This document shows positions 49,699 through 58,831 of a stretch of DNA of 64,000 bases, one piece after another; positions within the stretch are counted from its first letter, which is position 1; every line of letters begins with the position of its first letter. Made by a program: the position numbers and the translations under genes. Below the pieces are notes generated by a model, which saw nothing but the letters and a program-made list of their open reading frames with translations, made no database searches and was not told the DNA's origin. This DNA comes from Herbaspirillum sp. RV1423. Its GTDB lineage: Bacteria > Pseudomonadota > Gammaproteobacteria > Burkholderiales > Burkholderiaceae_D. The stretch lies in assembly GCF_000577615.1 (NCBI RefSeq), contig NZ_CBXX010000005.1:62001-126000 (forward strand), read 5' to 3'.

Positions 49699-51006
49699 AT
49701 GAATAAACCATTGAATCAATCCCTGCAGGCATCCTTGCCCCCGGGTCAAGCCGTCGGGCGCAGCCGCGCCGGCGTCGAACGGCTTTACCTGCGTCTTCTC
49801 CTTGCGGCGGTCTTGCTGTTGCTGCTGGCCTTGCCGGGCCTGTTATCGCAAGCGCTGGTCAACGCCGCCATTCAGATGCTGATCGGCGCGCTCTTTGCGA
49901 GCGCATTCAATGTGCTCGCAGGCCAGGGCGGCATGCTGTCGTTCGGGCACGCCGCGTATTTCGGCATCGGCGCCTTTGCGACCTTGCATGCCATGAATGC
50001 CCTGTCCGGCGAGGGGCTGCTGCCGACGCCGTTGATGCCGGTCTTCGGCGCCTTGGGCGGCGCCGCACTGGGCTTGGTTGCCGGTTGGTTTTCGACCCAG
50101 CGCAGCGGCGTCTATTTTTCCATGATCACCCTGGCGCTGGCCGAGTTGCTGCATGCGCTGGCGCCGCATCTCAAAAGCACCTTCGGCGGCGAAGGCGGCG
50201 TGTCGTCCATGCGCATGCCGGCCTGGGGAATCTCGTTCGGCAATCCATCCGAAGTGTATTACCTGACGCTGGCCTGGGTAGTCGCTTCGCTGGCGCTGCT
50301 GTACTTCTTCAGCCGCACGCCGCTGGGCCGATTGGCATTGGGGCTGCGCGAGAATGCCCATCGCCTGAAATTCCTCGGCTACAACGTGCATGTGCTGCGG
50401 GTACTGGTGTTCATGATCTCAGCCATGTTTGCCGGTATCGCCGGCGGTTTGCTGGCCATGAACAACGAAGCGGCGAACTATGTGCTGTTCGATGTCCGCC
50501 TGTCTTCCGAGGTGGTGCTGAACGCCTATATCGGCGGCGTCGGCGTGTTTTTCGGACCGGCGCTGGGTGCTGCCGTCATGACTTTCTTCGGCTACGCCGT
50601 GTCCGACCTGACGCGCTCCTGGCTGCTCTATCAAGGCATCATTTTTGTGGTGGTGATGATGTTCATGCCATCCGGGCTGTCGGGGATTTTTGCATGGTGG
50701 AGGAACAGCAAGCATGCCGGCACCGTCTTGCTGCGCTTTGTCCTGGGCTGGAGCGTCGGCGCCTTGTTGTGCGCCGCGGCGACGGTGTTGACGGTCGAGT
50801 TGCTGCAACGGGTGCTGGGCGCGGATTATCAGTCGCTGTTGGTGGCCGGTCAGGCCTGGCCTGCCATCGATCTGTTCGGTCGTTCCTGGCAGCCAGGCGC
50901 CGTGTCGACCTGGCTGCTGCCGGCGGTGTTGCTGGTCGCGGGATGCCTGGTGCTGCGCAAGACAAGCGATGCGTGGGCGAAGCTTAACGATCAGGAGGCA
51001 GTATGA
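49699..51006 (+). CDS. livM: Branched-chain-type ABC permease LivM with C-terminal extension
   Basis: A 435-residue permease. The family core covers about residues 30-330 (LIGALFASAFNVLAGQGGMLSFGHAAYFGIGAFAT ... LRENAHRLKFLGYNVHVLRVLVFMISAMFAGIAGGLLAMNN ... GVGVFFGPALGAAVMTFFGYAVSDLT). A tail of about 100 residues follows the normal end (WWRNSKHAG...), with two further hydrophobic segments (LGWSVGALLCAAATVLTVELL and AVSTWLLPAVLLVAGCLVL). The tail is not typical of LivM and its job is unknown. The gene overlaps livG by four bases. Confidence 0.9.
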   Translation: MNKPLNQSLQASLPPGQAVGRSRAGVERLYLRLLLAAVLLLLLALPGLLSQALVNAAIQMLIGALFASAFNVLAGQGGMLSFGHAAYFGIGAFATLHAMNALSGEGLLPTPLMPVFGALGGAALGLVAGWFSTQRSGVYFSMITLALAELLHALAPHLKSTFGGEGGVSSMRMPAWGISFGNPSEVYYLTLAWVVASLALLYFFSRTPLGRLALGLRENAHRLKFLGYNVHVLRVLVFMISAMFAGIAGGLLAMNNEAANYVLFDVRLSSEVVLNAYIGGVGVFFGPALGAAVMTFFGYAVSDLTRSWLLYQGIIFVVVMMFMPSGLSGIFAWWRNSKHAGTVLLRFVLGWSVGALLCAAATVLTVELLQRVLGADYQSLLVAGQAWPAIDLFGRSWQPGAVSTWLLPAVLLVAGCLVLRKTSDAWAKLNDQEAV

Positions 51007-51770
51007 ACGCAATCGTCAATACAAGCGCCCTGAGTTTGCGCGACGTCCACAAGTCGTTCGGTGAAGCGCACATTATTCGCGGCGTGAATCTGGAACTGTT
51101 CGAGGGCGAGCGTCATGCCTTCATCGGCCCCAACGGCGCAGGCAAGTCGACCTTGTTCCATCTTATCTCGGGTCAGTTCAAACCAAGCTCCGGCGACATT
51201 TTTCTGGGACGGCAGCCGATCGGCGGTCTGGCGCCGGAACGCATCAATCGCCTGGGCCTGGCGCGCTCGTTCCAGATCACCAACATCTTTCCGAAATTGT
51301 CCGTCTACGAAAATCTGCGGCTGGGCGTCATGCAGCGCTTTGGCCTGCAATACACCCTGTGGCGTCCGATTTCCGGTTACGCCAGGGTGCGCGAGCTGAC
51401 CGATCAATTGCTGGAACAGGTTCGCCTGACGCGGCATCGCGACACCTTGGGCGGGGAGCTTTCCTATTCGGAACAGCGCTCACTGGAAATCGGCATGACG
51501 CTGGCGTCCGATCCGAAAGTCCTGTTGCTGGACGAACCGATGGCCGGCATGTCGCGCGAAGAAACCGACTACACCGTCGATTTGCTGCGTGAACTGTCGG
51601 CCGGCCGCACGCTGATGATCGTCGAGCACGACATGGACGTGGTGTTCTCGCTGTGCGATCGCATCAGCGTGCTGGTCTACGGGCAAGTCGTGGCCACCGG
51701 CACGCCGGAGGAAGTGCGCAGCAATGCGCAAGTACAAGAAGCCTATCTGGGCACCGAGGTGAGCGCATGA
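51003..51770 (+). CDS. livG: Branched-chain-type ABC ATPase LivG
   Basis: A 255-residue ATPase subunit. The Walker A motif GPNGAGKST is intact. The signature region is LGGELSYSEQRSLEIGMTLAS, Walker B is KVLLLDEPMAGM, and the switch His is in IVEHDMDVVF. A LivG-like insertion (FGLQYTLWRPISGYARVREL) follows the Q-loop area. The start and stop overlap livM and livF by four bases (ATGA on both sides), so all four are tightly coupled. Confidence 0.94.
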   Translation: MNAIVNTSALSLRDVHKSFGEAHIIRGVNLELFEGERHAFIGPNGAGKSTLFHLISGQFKPSSGDIFLGRQPIGGLAPERINRLGLARSFQITNIFPKLSVYENLRLGVMQRFGLQYTLWRPISGYARVRELTDQLLEQVRLTRHRDTLGGELSYSEQRSLEIGMTLASDPKVLLLDEPMAGMSREETDYTVDLLRELSAGRTLMIVEHDMDVVFSLCDRISVLVYGQVVATGTPEEVRSNAQVQEAYLGTEVSA

Positions 51771-52525
51771 GCCTGAACAGTCAATCCATACCTTCGTCGT
51801 CCCGGCATGCGCAGGGCGCGCCCTTGCTGCAGGTTCGCGACCTGCATGCGCATTACGGAAAGAGTCACATTCTCCAGGGCGTCAGTTTCGATGTCGGGCA
51901 CGGCGAAGTCATCAGCCTGCTGGGCCGCAACGGTTCGGGCCGCTCGACCACGGCGCGCGCCATCATGGGCCTGGTGCCGCCGACGGGCGGGCAAGTCCTG
52001 CTCAACGGCAAGGATCTGGCCGGCTGCCGTCCCTATGCGGTCTGCCGCGCGGGAGTCGCCTTTGTGCCGGAAGAGCGCGAGGTGTTCGGCAATCTGAGCG
52101 TCGACGAGAACCTGCAAATGGGTATCCAGCCGGGCCACGCGGATGCGCCGAAATGGAATGTGGAGCAGATGTTCGATTTCTTTCCGCGTCTCAAGGAACG
52201 CCGCAATACCCGCGCCGGCAATCTGTCCGGCGGCGAGCAGCAGATGCTGACGATCTGCCGCTCGCTGCTGGGCAACCCCAGGGTCATTCTGATCGATGAG
52301 CCGACCGAAGGCCTGGCGCCGAAGATCGTCACCGTCGTGGGTGAAGCGATCCAGGAAATTCATCGGCGCGGCGTGTCGGTGGTTCTGGTCGAACAAAAAC
52401 TCACCATCGCTTTGAAGATTTCCACCGGCGTTTGCTTGCTGGGCCATGGACACATCGTGTTTCGCGGCACACCGGGCGAATTGACCGGCAACCCTCAACT
52501 TTTGAAAGATTGGCTGGCAGTATGA
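51767..52525 (+). CDS. livF: Branched-chain-type ABC ATPase LivF with Arg in Walker A
   Basis: A 252-residue ATPase subunit; ATG 51767 overlaps the livG stop. The Walker A is GRNGSGRST with Arg at residue 59 where Lys is expected. The rest is normal: signature LSGGEQQMLTICRSLL, Walker B RVILIDEPTEGL, then VVLVEQKLTIALKI. The Lys-to-Arg change may be tolerated because LivG has a full site, but it is unusual. The stop overlaps the next gene by four bases, which ties import to the enzymes. Confidence 0.92.
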   Translation: MSLNSQSIPSSSRHAQGAPLLQVRDLHAHYGKSHILQGVSFDVGHGEVISLLGRNGSGRSTTARAIMGLVPPTGGQVLLNGKDLAGCRPYAVCRAGVAFVPEEREVFGNLSVDENLQMGIQPGHADAPKWNVEQMFDFFPRLKERRNTRAGNLSGGEQQMLTICRSLLGNPRVILIDEPTEGLAPKIVTVVGEAIQEIHRRGVSVVLVEQKLTIALKISTGVCLLGHGHIVFRGTPGELTGNPQLLKDWLAV

Positions 52526-53385
52526 CGAACGCCGTAACCACCGTTACCACCGCAACCGCAGAACAGCGGGACCTCGACGCGCATGCCTTGCATGCCGTCG
52601 CCCGGTACAAGAATTTCTCCGATCTGGCCGGCAAGGTCGTCTTCATCACCGGCGCCGGCAGCGGCATCGGCCGCGCGATGGCCGACGCATTCGCGGTCAA
52701 TGGCGCCCACCTGGCCTTGCTGGACATCAACGCGGAATTGCTGGCGCAGGCGCGTGCGGAACTGCACACCGTGTTTCCGCAAATCGAGGTAGAGACGTTC
52801 GTCGCGTCGATCACCGACGATGTCGCGGTCGAACAGGCCGTCAATGCCGCCCAGGCGCGCTTCGGCCGTATCGATGTCTTGCTCAACAACGCCGGCATTT
52901 CGGCCAATCGTCCCACGCTGGAACTGGCCCCTGCCGACTGGCGGCGCGCCATCGACATCAACCTCAACGGCGTGTTCTATTGCGGCCAGTCGGTCGCCCG
53001 CCACATGATGAAGCAGGGCAGCGGCGTGATTCTGAACACCGCCTCCATGTACGGCACCGTCGCCGCGCCGGAGCGCGCGGCGTATTGCGCCAGTAAAGCT
53101 GCGGTGGTGATGCTCACCAAAGTCATGGCGGTCGAGTGGGCGCCTTCAGGTCTGCGGGTCAACGCCCTGGCGCCCGGTTACGTGCAAACCGCGCTGGTCG
53201 ATGAGTTGGTCCGCACCGGCCGCATGGACCTGGACGCCCTGGTCAGGCGCACGCCGGCGCGGCGGCTGGGCCAGCCGCATGAAATTGCGACGCTGTCGCT
53301 GTTCCTGGCGTCCGACAGCGCCTCTTATATCAACGGGCAAGCCATTGTCGCCGACGGCGGCTGGTCTTCCTACAGCTACATCTAA
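52522..53385 (+). CDS. Short-chain dehydrogenase/reductase (SDR), second of two
   Basis: A 287-residue SDR. A 37-residue N-terminal leader precedes the cofactor site (GKVVFITGAGSGIGRAMADAF). NNAGISANRP, a Ser in NTASMYGTVAAPERAAYCASKAA (Tyr-x-x-x-Lys) and the C-terminal FLASDSASYINGQAIVADGGWSSYSYI complete the family. LLDIN after strand 2 favours NAD. It is coupled to livF by ATGA and is followed by the E1 gene, so it is expected to oxidise the imported substrate or its product. Confidence 0.9.
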   Translation: MTNAVTTVTTATAEQRDLDAHALHAVARYKNFSDLAGKVVFITGAGSGIGRAMADAFAVNGAHLALLDINAELLAQARAELHTVFPQIEVETFVASITDDVAVEQAVNAAQARFGRIDVLLNNAGISANRPTLELAPADWRRAIDINLNGVFYCGQSVARHMMKQGSGVILNTASMYGTVAAPERAAYCASKAAVVMLTKVMAVEWAPSGLRVNALAPGYVQTALVDELVRTGRMDLDALVRRTPARRLGQPHEIATLSLFLASDSASYINGQAIVADGGWSSYSYI

Positions 53386-53423
53386 TACGAACTTACCTAT
53401 TCCTCTATCTGGAGATTGACACC

Positions 53424-55613
53424 ATGTCAGACCACATTGCACTCGTCCCGGCATCGAACTGGGTCGAATTGCGCACGACCGATGCCGACTGGGCTGCCGC
53501 CGATCCGGCTGTGCTCGGCACTTTGCTGACGCATTCGCACATGATTCGCGCCTTTGAGGAGACCGTCCTCGAACTGGCGATGGATGGCCTCGTACACGGC
53601 CCGGCGCACTCCAGCATCGGGCAGGAAGGCGGCGCTGCGGGCTCCATCGTGCCGCTGCTGGCGGCCGATCAGGTCAACGGTTCGCATCGCGGACATCATC
53701 AGTTTCTCTCGAAGGCGTTGGCGTATCTGACGCCGAACGGCATCGATCCCAAGGCGGCCCTGACACCGGAAATCGACACCCTGCTGCAACGCACGCTGGC
53801 TGAAATCCTGGGATTGGCGCAGGGCTTTTGCCGCGGCCGCGGCGGTTCCATGCACCTGCGCTGGCAGGAGGCCGGCGTGCTGGGCACCAATGCGATCGTG
53901 GGCGGAGGCGTGCCGCTGGCCGCCGGTGCGGCGTGGGCGCATCGTCATGCGGGAACCGAGAACGTCGCCGTGACCTACTTCGGCGACGGCGCCGTCAACA
54001 TCGGTTCGGTGCTGGAAACCATGAACATTGCCGCGGCATGGAAGCTGCCGCTGTGTTTCTTCATCGAAAACAATGGTTATGCGGTGTCCACGACCGTCGA
54101 CGAAGCCACCGCAGAACCGCGTCTGTCGGCGCGCGGGCTGGCATTCAACATCCCGAGCTGGAAGGTCAACGGCATGGATCCGCTGGCCGTGTATCTGGCC
54201 ATGAACGAAGCGCTGGCGCACATGCGCGCGGGCAAAGGCCCGACCATCATCGAGGCCGATGTCTATCGTTTCTTCCACCAGAACGGTGGCTTCCCGGGCA
54301 GCGCTTTCGGCTACCGCACACGCGAGGAAGAGCAGTCCTGGCGCCAGCGCGACCCGCTGGATCTGCTGGGCAGCAAGATGCAGGCGCGCGGCCTGATCGA
54401 TGAAGCCGGCATTCTGGCGCTGCGCGAGCGCATCAAGGCTTCGATGGCCAAGGCCGTGGCCGAGCTGACCGAAGCCGATCCGAACGGCAAGGCCGGCAAG
54501 AAGCGTATTCGTCCGGAACTGTGGCCAAGCCCGGACTTCCGCAACGTCGGCGTGCGCGGCGATCTGAGCGAGCTGCAAGGCGCGCGCACCGAAGAGCAGG
54601 AGAGCTTCGGCGGCAAGCTGGATACGCGCAAGTTCATCGATGTCGTGGCCGATGTCATGGATCGCCGCATGAGTACGGATGACTCCGTGGTCGTCATGGG
54701 CGAGGATGTGCACCGCCTGAAGGGCGGCACCAACGGCGCCACGCGCGGGCTCAAGGAAAAATTCCCGGACCGCACTTTGGGCACGCCGATCAGCGAGAAC
54801 GCGTTTTGCGGCCTTGGCGGCGGATTGGCCATGGACGGGCGTTTCAAGCCGGTGGTGGAGTTCATGTATCCCGATTTCATGTGGGTGGCGGCGGACCAGG
54901 TGTTCAACCAGATCGGCAAGGCCCGCCATATGTTCGGCGGCGATATCGATGTGCCGTTCGTCTTGCGCACCAAGGTGGCGATGGGCACCGGCTACGGTTC
55001 GCAGCACTCGATGGACCCCGCGGGCATTTTTGCGACCAGCCCGGGATGGCGCATCGTCGCGCCGTCGACGCCATTCGACTATGTCGGCTTGATGAACGCC
55101 GCGTTGGCGCTGAAGGATCCGGTGCTGGTGATCGAACACGTCGATCTCTACAATTCATCGGGCATCGCGCCGGTGGACGATTTCGACTACCAGATTCCGT
55201 TCGGCAAAGCGGCCATCCGCCGCGCCGGCAGCGAAGTGACGGTACTGACGTATCTGTCCATGGTGGCGCATAGCCTGGAAGCGGCGGAACAGACCGGCAT
55301 CGATGCCGAAGTGGTGGACTTGCGCTGGCTGGATCGCGCCAGTATCGACTGGGACACGATTGAAGCAAGTATCCGCAAAACCAATAATGTACTGATCGTC
55401 GAGCAGGGCGCTGTCGGCACCTCTTACGGCGGATGGCTGGCCGACGAGATCCAGCGACGTTATTTCGACTGGCTGGATCAGCCCGTGCAACGCGTCTCGG
55501 GCAGCGAAGCATCGCCAAGCATCTCCAAAGTGCTGGAGCGCGCCGCAGCCGCACGCACCGAGGAAGTCGTCGCGGGCCTGCGCTTGGTCATGCGCGACAA
55601 GGGCGCGGCATAA
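53424..55613 (+). CDS. Fused alpha-beta E1 of a 2-oxoacid/acetoin-type dehydrogenase complex
   Basis: A 729-residue thiamine-diphosphate enzyme in which E1 alpha and beta chains are one protein. Alpha part (about 30-350): LTHSHMIRAFEETVLELAMDG, SHRGHHQFL, the TPP motif GDGAVN at 187-192 followed by NN at 216-217. Beta part (from about 405): FIDVVADVMDRRM, VVMGEDVHRLKGG (catalytic Glu region), GTPISENAFCGLGGGLAMDG, VRTKVAMGTGYGSQHSMDPAG..., EHVDLYNSSG. Acetoin or branched-chain oxoacid dehydrogenases use such chains to cleave or decarboxylate and transfer an acyl group to E2. Known as a fused form in some Burkholderiales. The substrate is not clear from the sequence. Confidence 0.9.
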   Translation: MSDHIALVPASNWVELRTTDADWAAADPAVLGTLLTHSHMIRAFEETVLELAMDGLVHGPAHSSIGQEGGAAGSIVPLLAADQVNGSHRGHHQFLSKALAYLTPNGIDPKAALTPEIDTLLQRTLAEILGLAQGFCRGRGGSMHLRWQEAGVLGTNAIVGGGVPLAAGAAWAHRHAGTENVAVTYFGDGAVNIGSVLETMNIAAAWKLPLCFFIENNGYAVSTTVDEATAEPRLSARGLAFNIPSWKVNGMDPLAVYLAMNEALAHMRAGKGPTIIEADVYRFFHQNGGFPGSAFGYRTREEEQSWRQRDPLDLLGSKMQARGLIDEAGILALRERIKASMAKAVAELTEADPNGKAGKKRIRPELWPSPDFRNVGVRGDLSELQGARTEEQESFGGKLDTRKFIDVVADVMDRRMSTDDSVVVMGEDVHRLKGGTNGATRGLKEKFPDRTLGTPISENAFCGLGGGLAMDGRFKPVVEFMYPDFMWVAADQVFNQIGKARHMFGGDIDVPFVLRTKVAMGTGYGSQHSMDPAGIFATSPGWRIVAPSTPFDYVGLMNAALALKDPVLVIEHVDLYNSSGIAPVDDFDYQIPFGKAAIRRAGSEVTVLTYLSMVAHSLEAAEQTGIDAEVVDLRWLDRASIDWDTIEASIRKTNNVLIVEQGAVGTSYGGWLADEIQRRYFDWLDQPVQRVSGSEASPSISKVLERAAAARTEEVVAGLRLVMRDKGAA

Positions 55614-55625
55614 GGAGAACCTGAC

Positions 55626-56117
55626 ATGACTATCAACATGATCGTGCCGCTCGAAGTGGGCATCGCATGCCGTGACTTGCCGAAGTTGCGTGCATTTTAT
55701 GAGGACGTGATGGGCTTCCGTTTCGTCAGCGAAATCGTGGTGCCGGCGGCAAAGGCCGGGCCATCCGCATTGTCGGCCGACGGCTATACCGTCGTGCGCC
55801 TGCAGACGCCTTACGGCGAACGCGTCAAGCTGCTGGCGCCGAATACGCCGGCCGTTGCCGCCACCGCAACGCCGACGGCCTACATCCTGGATAAGCCGAA
55901 TGCCGGTTATCTGACATTCATCGTTGACGACATTGACGCAGCGATTGCGACCTTGCTGAAAGCCGGCGTCAGATTCCTGACCGGCAACGCGCGCGTCGAG
56001 GCGCGCCCCGGCGTCTACCTGGCGTTCTGCGAAGACCCGGAAGGCAATGTGCTGGAGCTGGTCGAATACACCGACATCGAGGCTTACCGTCCCGATTTGA
56101 AAAAAGGAAGCAACTGA
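55626..56117 (+). CDS. VOC-superfamily (glyoxalase-fold) protein
   Basis: A 163-residue protein with one vicinal-oxygen-chelate domain: LEVGIACRDLPKLRAFYEDVMGFRFVSEI..., then GYLTFIVDDIDAAIATLLKAGVRFLTGNARVE and the metal-site ending YLAFCEDPEGNVLELVEYTD. VOC members are epimerases, lyases, dioxygenases or resistance proteins, so no reaction can be named. It sits between E1 and E2 with gaps of 12 and 1 bases, which makes a catabolic role in the same pathway likely, perhaps on the compound entering E1. Confidence 0.85.
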   Translation: MTINMIVPLEVGIACRDLPKLRAFYEDVMGFRFVSEIVVPAAKAGPSALSADGYTVVRLQTPYGERVKLLAPNTPAVAATATPTAYILDKPNAGYLTFIVDDIDAAIATLLKAGVRFLTGNARVEARPGVYLAFCEDPEGNVLELVEYTDIEAYRPDLKKGSN

Positions 56118-56118
56118 G

Positions 56119-57378
56119 ATGGCTACATTGATTCGCATGCCCGAGATCGCCGCCAATGCCACATCGGCCGTCATCAAGGAATGGTCCAAGAAAGAGGGCG
56201 ACAGCATTCGCGTCGGCGAGACTCTGGCGGAGATTGAAACCGACAAGGCATTGATTGAATTCGATGCGGACCAGGCCGGCGTCTTGGGGAAAATCCTGGC
56301 GCCCACCGGCAAGGATATCGAAGTCGGCGCGCCCATTGCGGTGCTGTTTGCGGAAGGCGAGACTAACGTCGACATCGCGGCGGTTCTGGCGGCGGCCGGC
56401 GTCGGGGCGCCGACCGCCCAGCCCGCTGCGCAGCTTGCCGCGTCGGCGGCTGCAGCTCTCGCTCCCGCTCCGGCGGCAACGCATGCGGTTCCGGGCGAAG
56501 GCCGGCTCTTTGTCAGTCCGCTGGCGCGCCGTCTGGCGAAGGATCGCGGCATCGATCTGCAAGGCGTCAAGGGAAGCGGTCCGCACGGTCGTATCGTCAA
56601 GCGCGATGTTGATGCCCTGGCTGCTCCGAATGCGGGAGTCGCCGGCAGCAGCGTCGTGATGACTGCGGCAGCGCCGTCGGCGGCCAAAGAAGCCGGCGCC
56701 GCCTACGTCGAAGTCGCGCATTCCGGGATGCGCCGCACGATTGCCCGTCGTCTGAGCGAGAGCAAGGCAAGCATCCCACATTTTTACCTGAGCGCCGCGT
56801 GCAGGATGGACAAGCTGATGGCGTTGCGTGCGGAAATCAATGCAAGCAGCGCCCGCAAGATTTCCATCAACGATTTCATCGTCAAGGCTGTTGCCGCGGC
56901 GTTGAAGGCGTCTCCACAGATGAACGTGAGCTGGACGGACAGTGCATTGCGCCAGTACGCGCAAGCAGACATTTCGGTGGCGGTATCAACGGACGGCGGC
57001 CTGATTACCCCGGTGGTGCGCGCCGCCGACAGCAAATCCCTCTCCGCCATCAGCGCGGAAGTCGCCGATCTGGCGGCCCGCGCACGCAGCGGCCAGTTGG
57101 CACCGGACGAATATCAGGGCGGCAGCTTCACCATCAGCAATCTGGGGATGTTCGGCGTGCAAGAGTTCTCGGCCATCATCAATCCGCCGCAAGCGGCGAT
57201 CCTGGCGGTGGGGGCGACATCGCAGCAAGCGGTTGTCGTCGACGGCGCGATTGCCGTTGCCTCCGTGATGAACGTGACCTTGTCGGTCGATCATCGCGCC
57301 ATTGACGGCGCGACGGCCGCGCAATGGCTGGCGCTGTTCCAGCGCCATATCGAGCATCCGCTGAGCACCCTGATCTGA
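56119..57378 (+). CDS. E2 dihydrolipoamide acyltransferase
   Basis: A 419-residue E2. Lipoyl domain with ETDKA (lipoyl Lys at 43); Ala/Pro linker; peripheral-subunit-binding domain (LFVSPLARRLAKDRGIDLQGVKGSGPHGRIVKRDV, about 127-165); Ala/Val-rich linker; catalytic domain with MRRTIARRLSESKASIPHFYL and SVDHRAIDG (His 392, Asp 396). This is the acyl-transfer core of the complex; it takes an acyl group from E1 and passes it to CoA. The start is one base after the VOC stop. Confidence 0.94.
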   Translation: MATLIRMPEIAANATSAVIKEWSKKEGDSIRVGETLAEIETDKALIEFDADQAGVLGKILAPTGKDIEVGAPIAVLFAEGETNVDIAAVLAAAGVGAPTAQPAAQLAASAAAALAPAPAATHAVPGEGRLFVSPLARRLAKDRGIDLQGVKGSGPHGRIVKRDVDALAAPNAGVAGSSVVMTAAAPSAAKEAGAAYVEVAHSGMRRTIARRLSESKASIPHFYLSAACRMDKLMALRAEINASSARKISINDFIVKAVAAALKASPQMNVSWTDSALRQYAQADISVAVSTDGGLITPVVRAADSKSLSAISAEVADLAARARSGQLAPDEYQGGSFTISNLGMFGVQEFSAIINPPQAAILAVGATSQQAVVVDGAIAVASVMNVTLSVDHRAIDGATAAQWLALFQRHIEHPLSTLI

Positions 57379-57385
57379 GGCAACC

Positions 57386-58789
57386 ATGACACAAGCAAAC
57401 TACGATCTCGTGGTCGTCGGCGGCGGCCCCGGCGGCTATGTGGCCGCCATCCGCGCAGCGCAACTGGGACTGAAAACTGCGTTGGTGGAGAAGGCGCAAC
57501 TCGGCGGCATTTGCCTGAACTGGGGCTGTATCCCGACCAAGGCGCTGCTGCGCTCGGCGGATGTGTTGCGTCTGGTCAGAGACGCCGGCCGCTTCGGCGT
57601 CCAGGTGGCCGCCCCGCAGATCGACCTCGCCGCGATGGTCAAGCGTTCGCGCGAGGTTGCTGCGCAATTGCAAAGCGGCGTGACCTATTTGATGAAGAAA
57701 AACAAAGTCACGGTCATTGCCGGGCACGCCAGGCTGGCAGGCGCAGGCAAGCTGAACGTCGCCACCGCCGAGGGCGTCTCTCTGCTTTCGGCAAAACACA
57801 TCATCCTGGCAACCGGTGCGCGCGCGCGTCCCTTGCCCGGCCTGACGCCGGATGGCGAGAGTGTCTGGTCGTATCGCGAGGCGCTGATGCCCACGCGTGT
57901 GCCCAGGCATCTGGTCGTGATCGGCGCCGGTGCGATTGGCATTGAATTCGCCAGTTTCTATCATGCGCTGGGCGCCAGGGTCAGTGTGGTCGAAATGGCG
58001 GACCGCGTCCTGCCGGTGGAAGACGAGGATATCTCCAGGCATGTGGGCGATGCCTTGCGCAAGCAGGGCATGCAGCTCTACACGGGGTCACGTCTGACGA
58101 GCAGCAGCAAGCGGCGGGTCGGCAACGACGATGAATGGACGCTGCAACTGGATGGCAGGCATAAAGAAAGTCTGACGGCCGATGTCGTGCTGACGGCCGC
58201 AGGCATCGTCGGCAATGTGGAAGAACTGGGCCTGGAAGGCACCACCGTCCAGGTCGAGCGCAGCCATATCGTCACCGATGCATATGGCGCGACAGGCGAG
58301 CCCGGCGTCTACGCCATCGGCGACGTCGCCGGCGCGCCGTGGCTGGCACACAAGGCAAGCCACGAAGCAGTCATTTGCGTCGAGAAGATCGCCGGCCTGG
58401 AACCGCATGCCCTGGACATCACCAGGATTCCCGCGTGCACCTACAGCCATCCGCAGGTGGCCAGCGTCGGCTTGACCGAAGCGCAAGCCGGGGCCGGCGG
58501 CCGCAAGATCCGTGTCGGGAAGTTCCCTCTGGCCGTCAATGGCAAAGCCATCGCGTTGGGAGCGACGGGCGGCTTTGCGAAAGTGGTCTTTGATGAAGCC
58601 AGCGGTGAGTTGCTCGGCGCCCACATGGTGGGCGAAGAGGTAACGGAAATGATCCAGGGTTACACGATCGCCCGCCAGCTCGAAAGTACGGAAGCCGAAT
58701 TGATGGAAACGATTTTCCCTCATCCGACCGTCTCCGAAACCATGCACGAAGCCGTATTGGCGGCATATGACCGTGCCTTGCACATTTAA
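57386..58789 (+). CDS. lpdA: E3 dihydrolipoamide dehydrogenase
   Basis: A 467-residue flavoprotein disulfide reductase. FAD site YDLVVVGGGPGGYVAAIRAAQLG, redox disulfide C43-LNWG-C48 (GGICLNWGCIPTK), NAD domain VVIGAGAIGIEFASFYHALG, TDAYGATGEPGVYAIGDVAG, and the active His of FPHPTVSETMHEA. It reoxidises the lipoyl groups of the E2 just upstream. The gap to E2 is seven bases, so a dedicated E3 comes with the complex. Confidence 0.95.
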   Translation: MTQANYDLVVVGGGPGGYVAAIRAAQLGLKTALVEKAQLGGICLNWGCIPTKALLRSADVLRLVRDAGRFGVQVAAPQIDLAAMVKRSREVAAQLQSGVTYLMKKNKVTVIAGHARLAGAGKLNVATAEGVSLLSAKHIILATGARARPLPGLTPDGESVWSYREALMPTRVPRHLVVIGAGAIGIEFASFYHALGARVSVVEMADRVLPVEDEDISRHVGDALRKQGMQLYTGSRLTSSSKRRVGNDDEWTLQLDGRHKESLTADVVLTAAGIVGNVEELGLEGTTVQVERSHIVTDAYGATGEPGVYAIGDVAGAPWLAHKASHEAVICVEKIAGLEPHALDITRIPACTYSHPQVASVGLTEAQAGAGGRKIRVGKFPLAVNGKAIALGATGGFAKVVFDEASGELLGAHMVGEEVTEMIQGYTIARQLESTEAELMETIFPHPTVSETMHEAVLAAYDRALHI

Positions 58790-58831
58790 CGGTCGGCCCC
58801 ACGGCCATTTCTTCTTTTGAAAGAGACCCCC

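Noticed and set aside
53427-55139. 570-codon open frame antisense to the fused E1 gene
   Set aside because: The E1 gene has full TPP motifs and an operon context; the antisense frame shows none.
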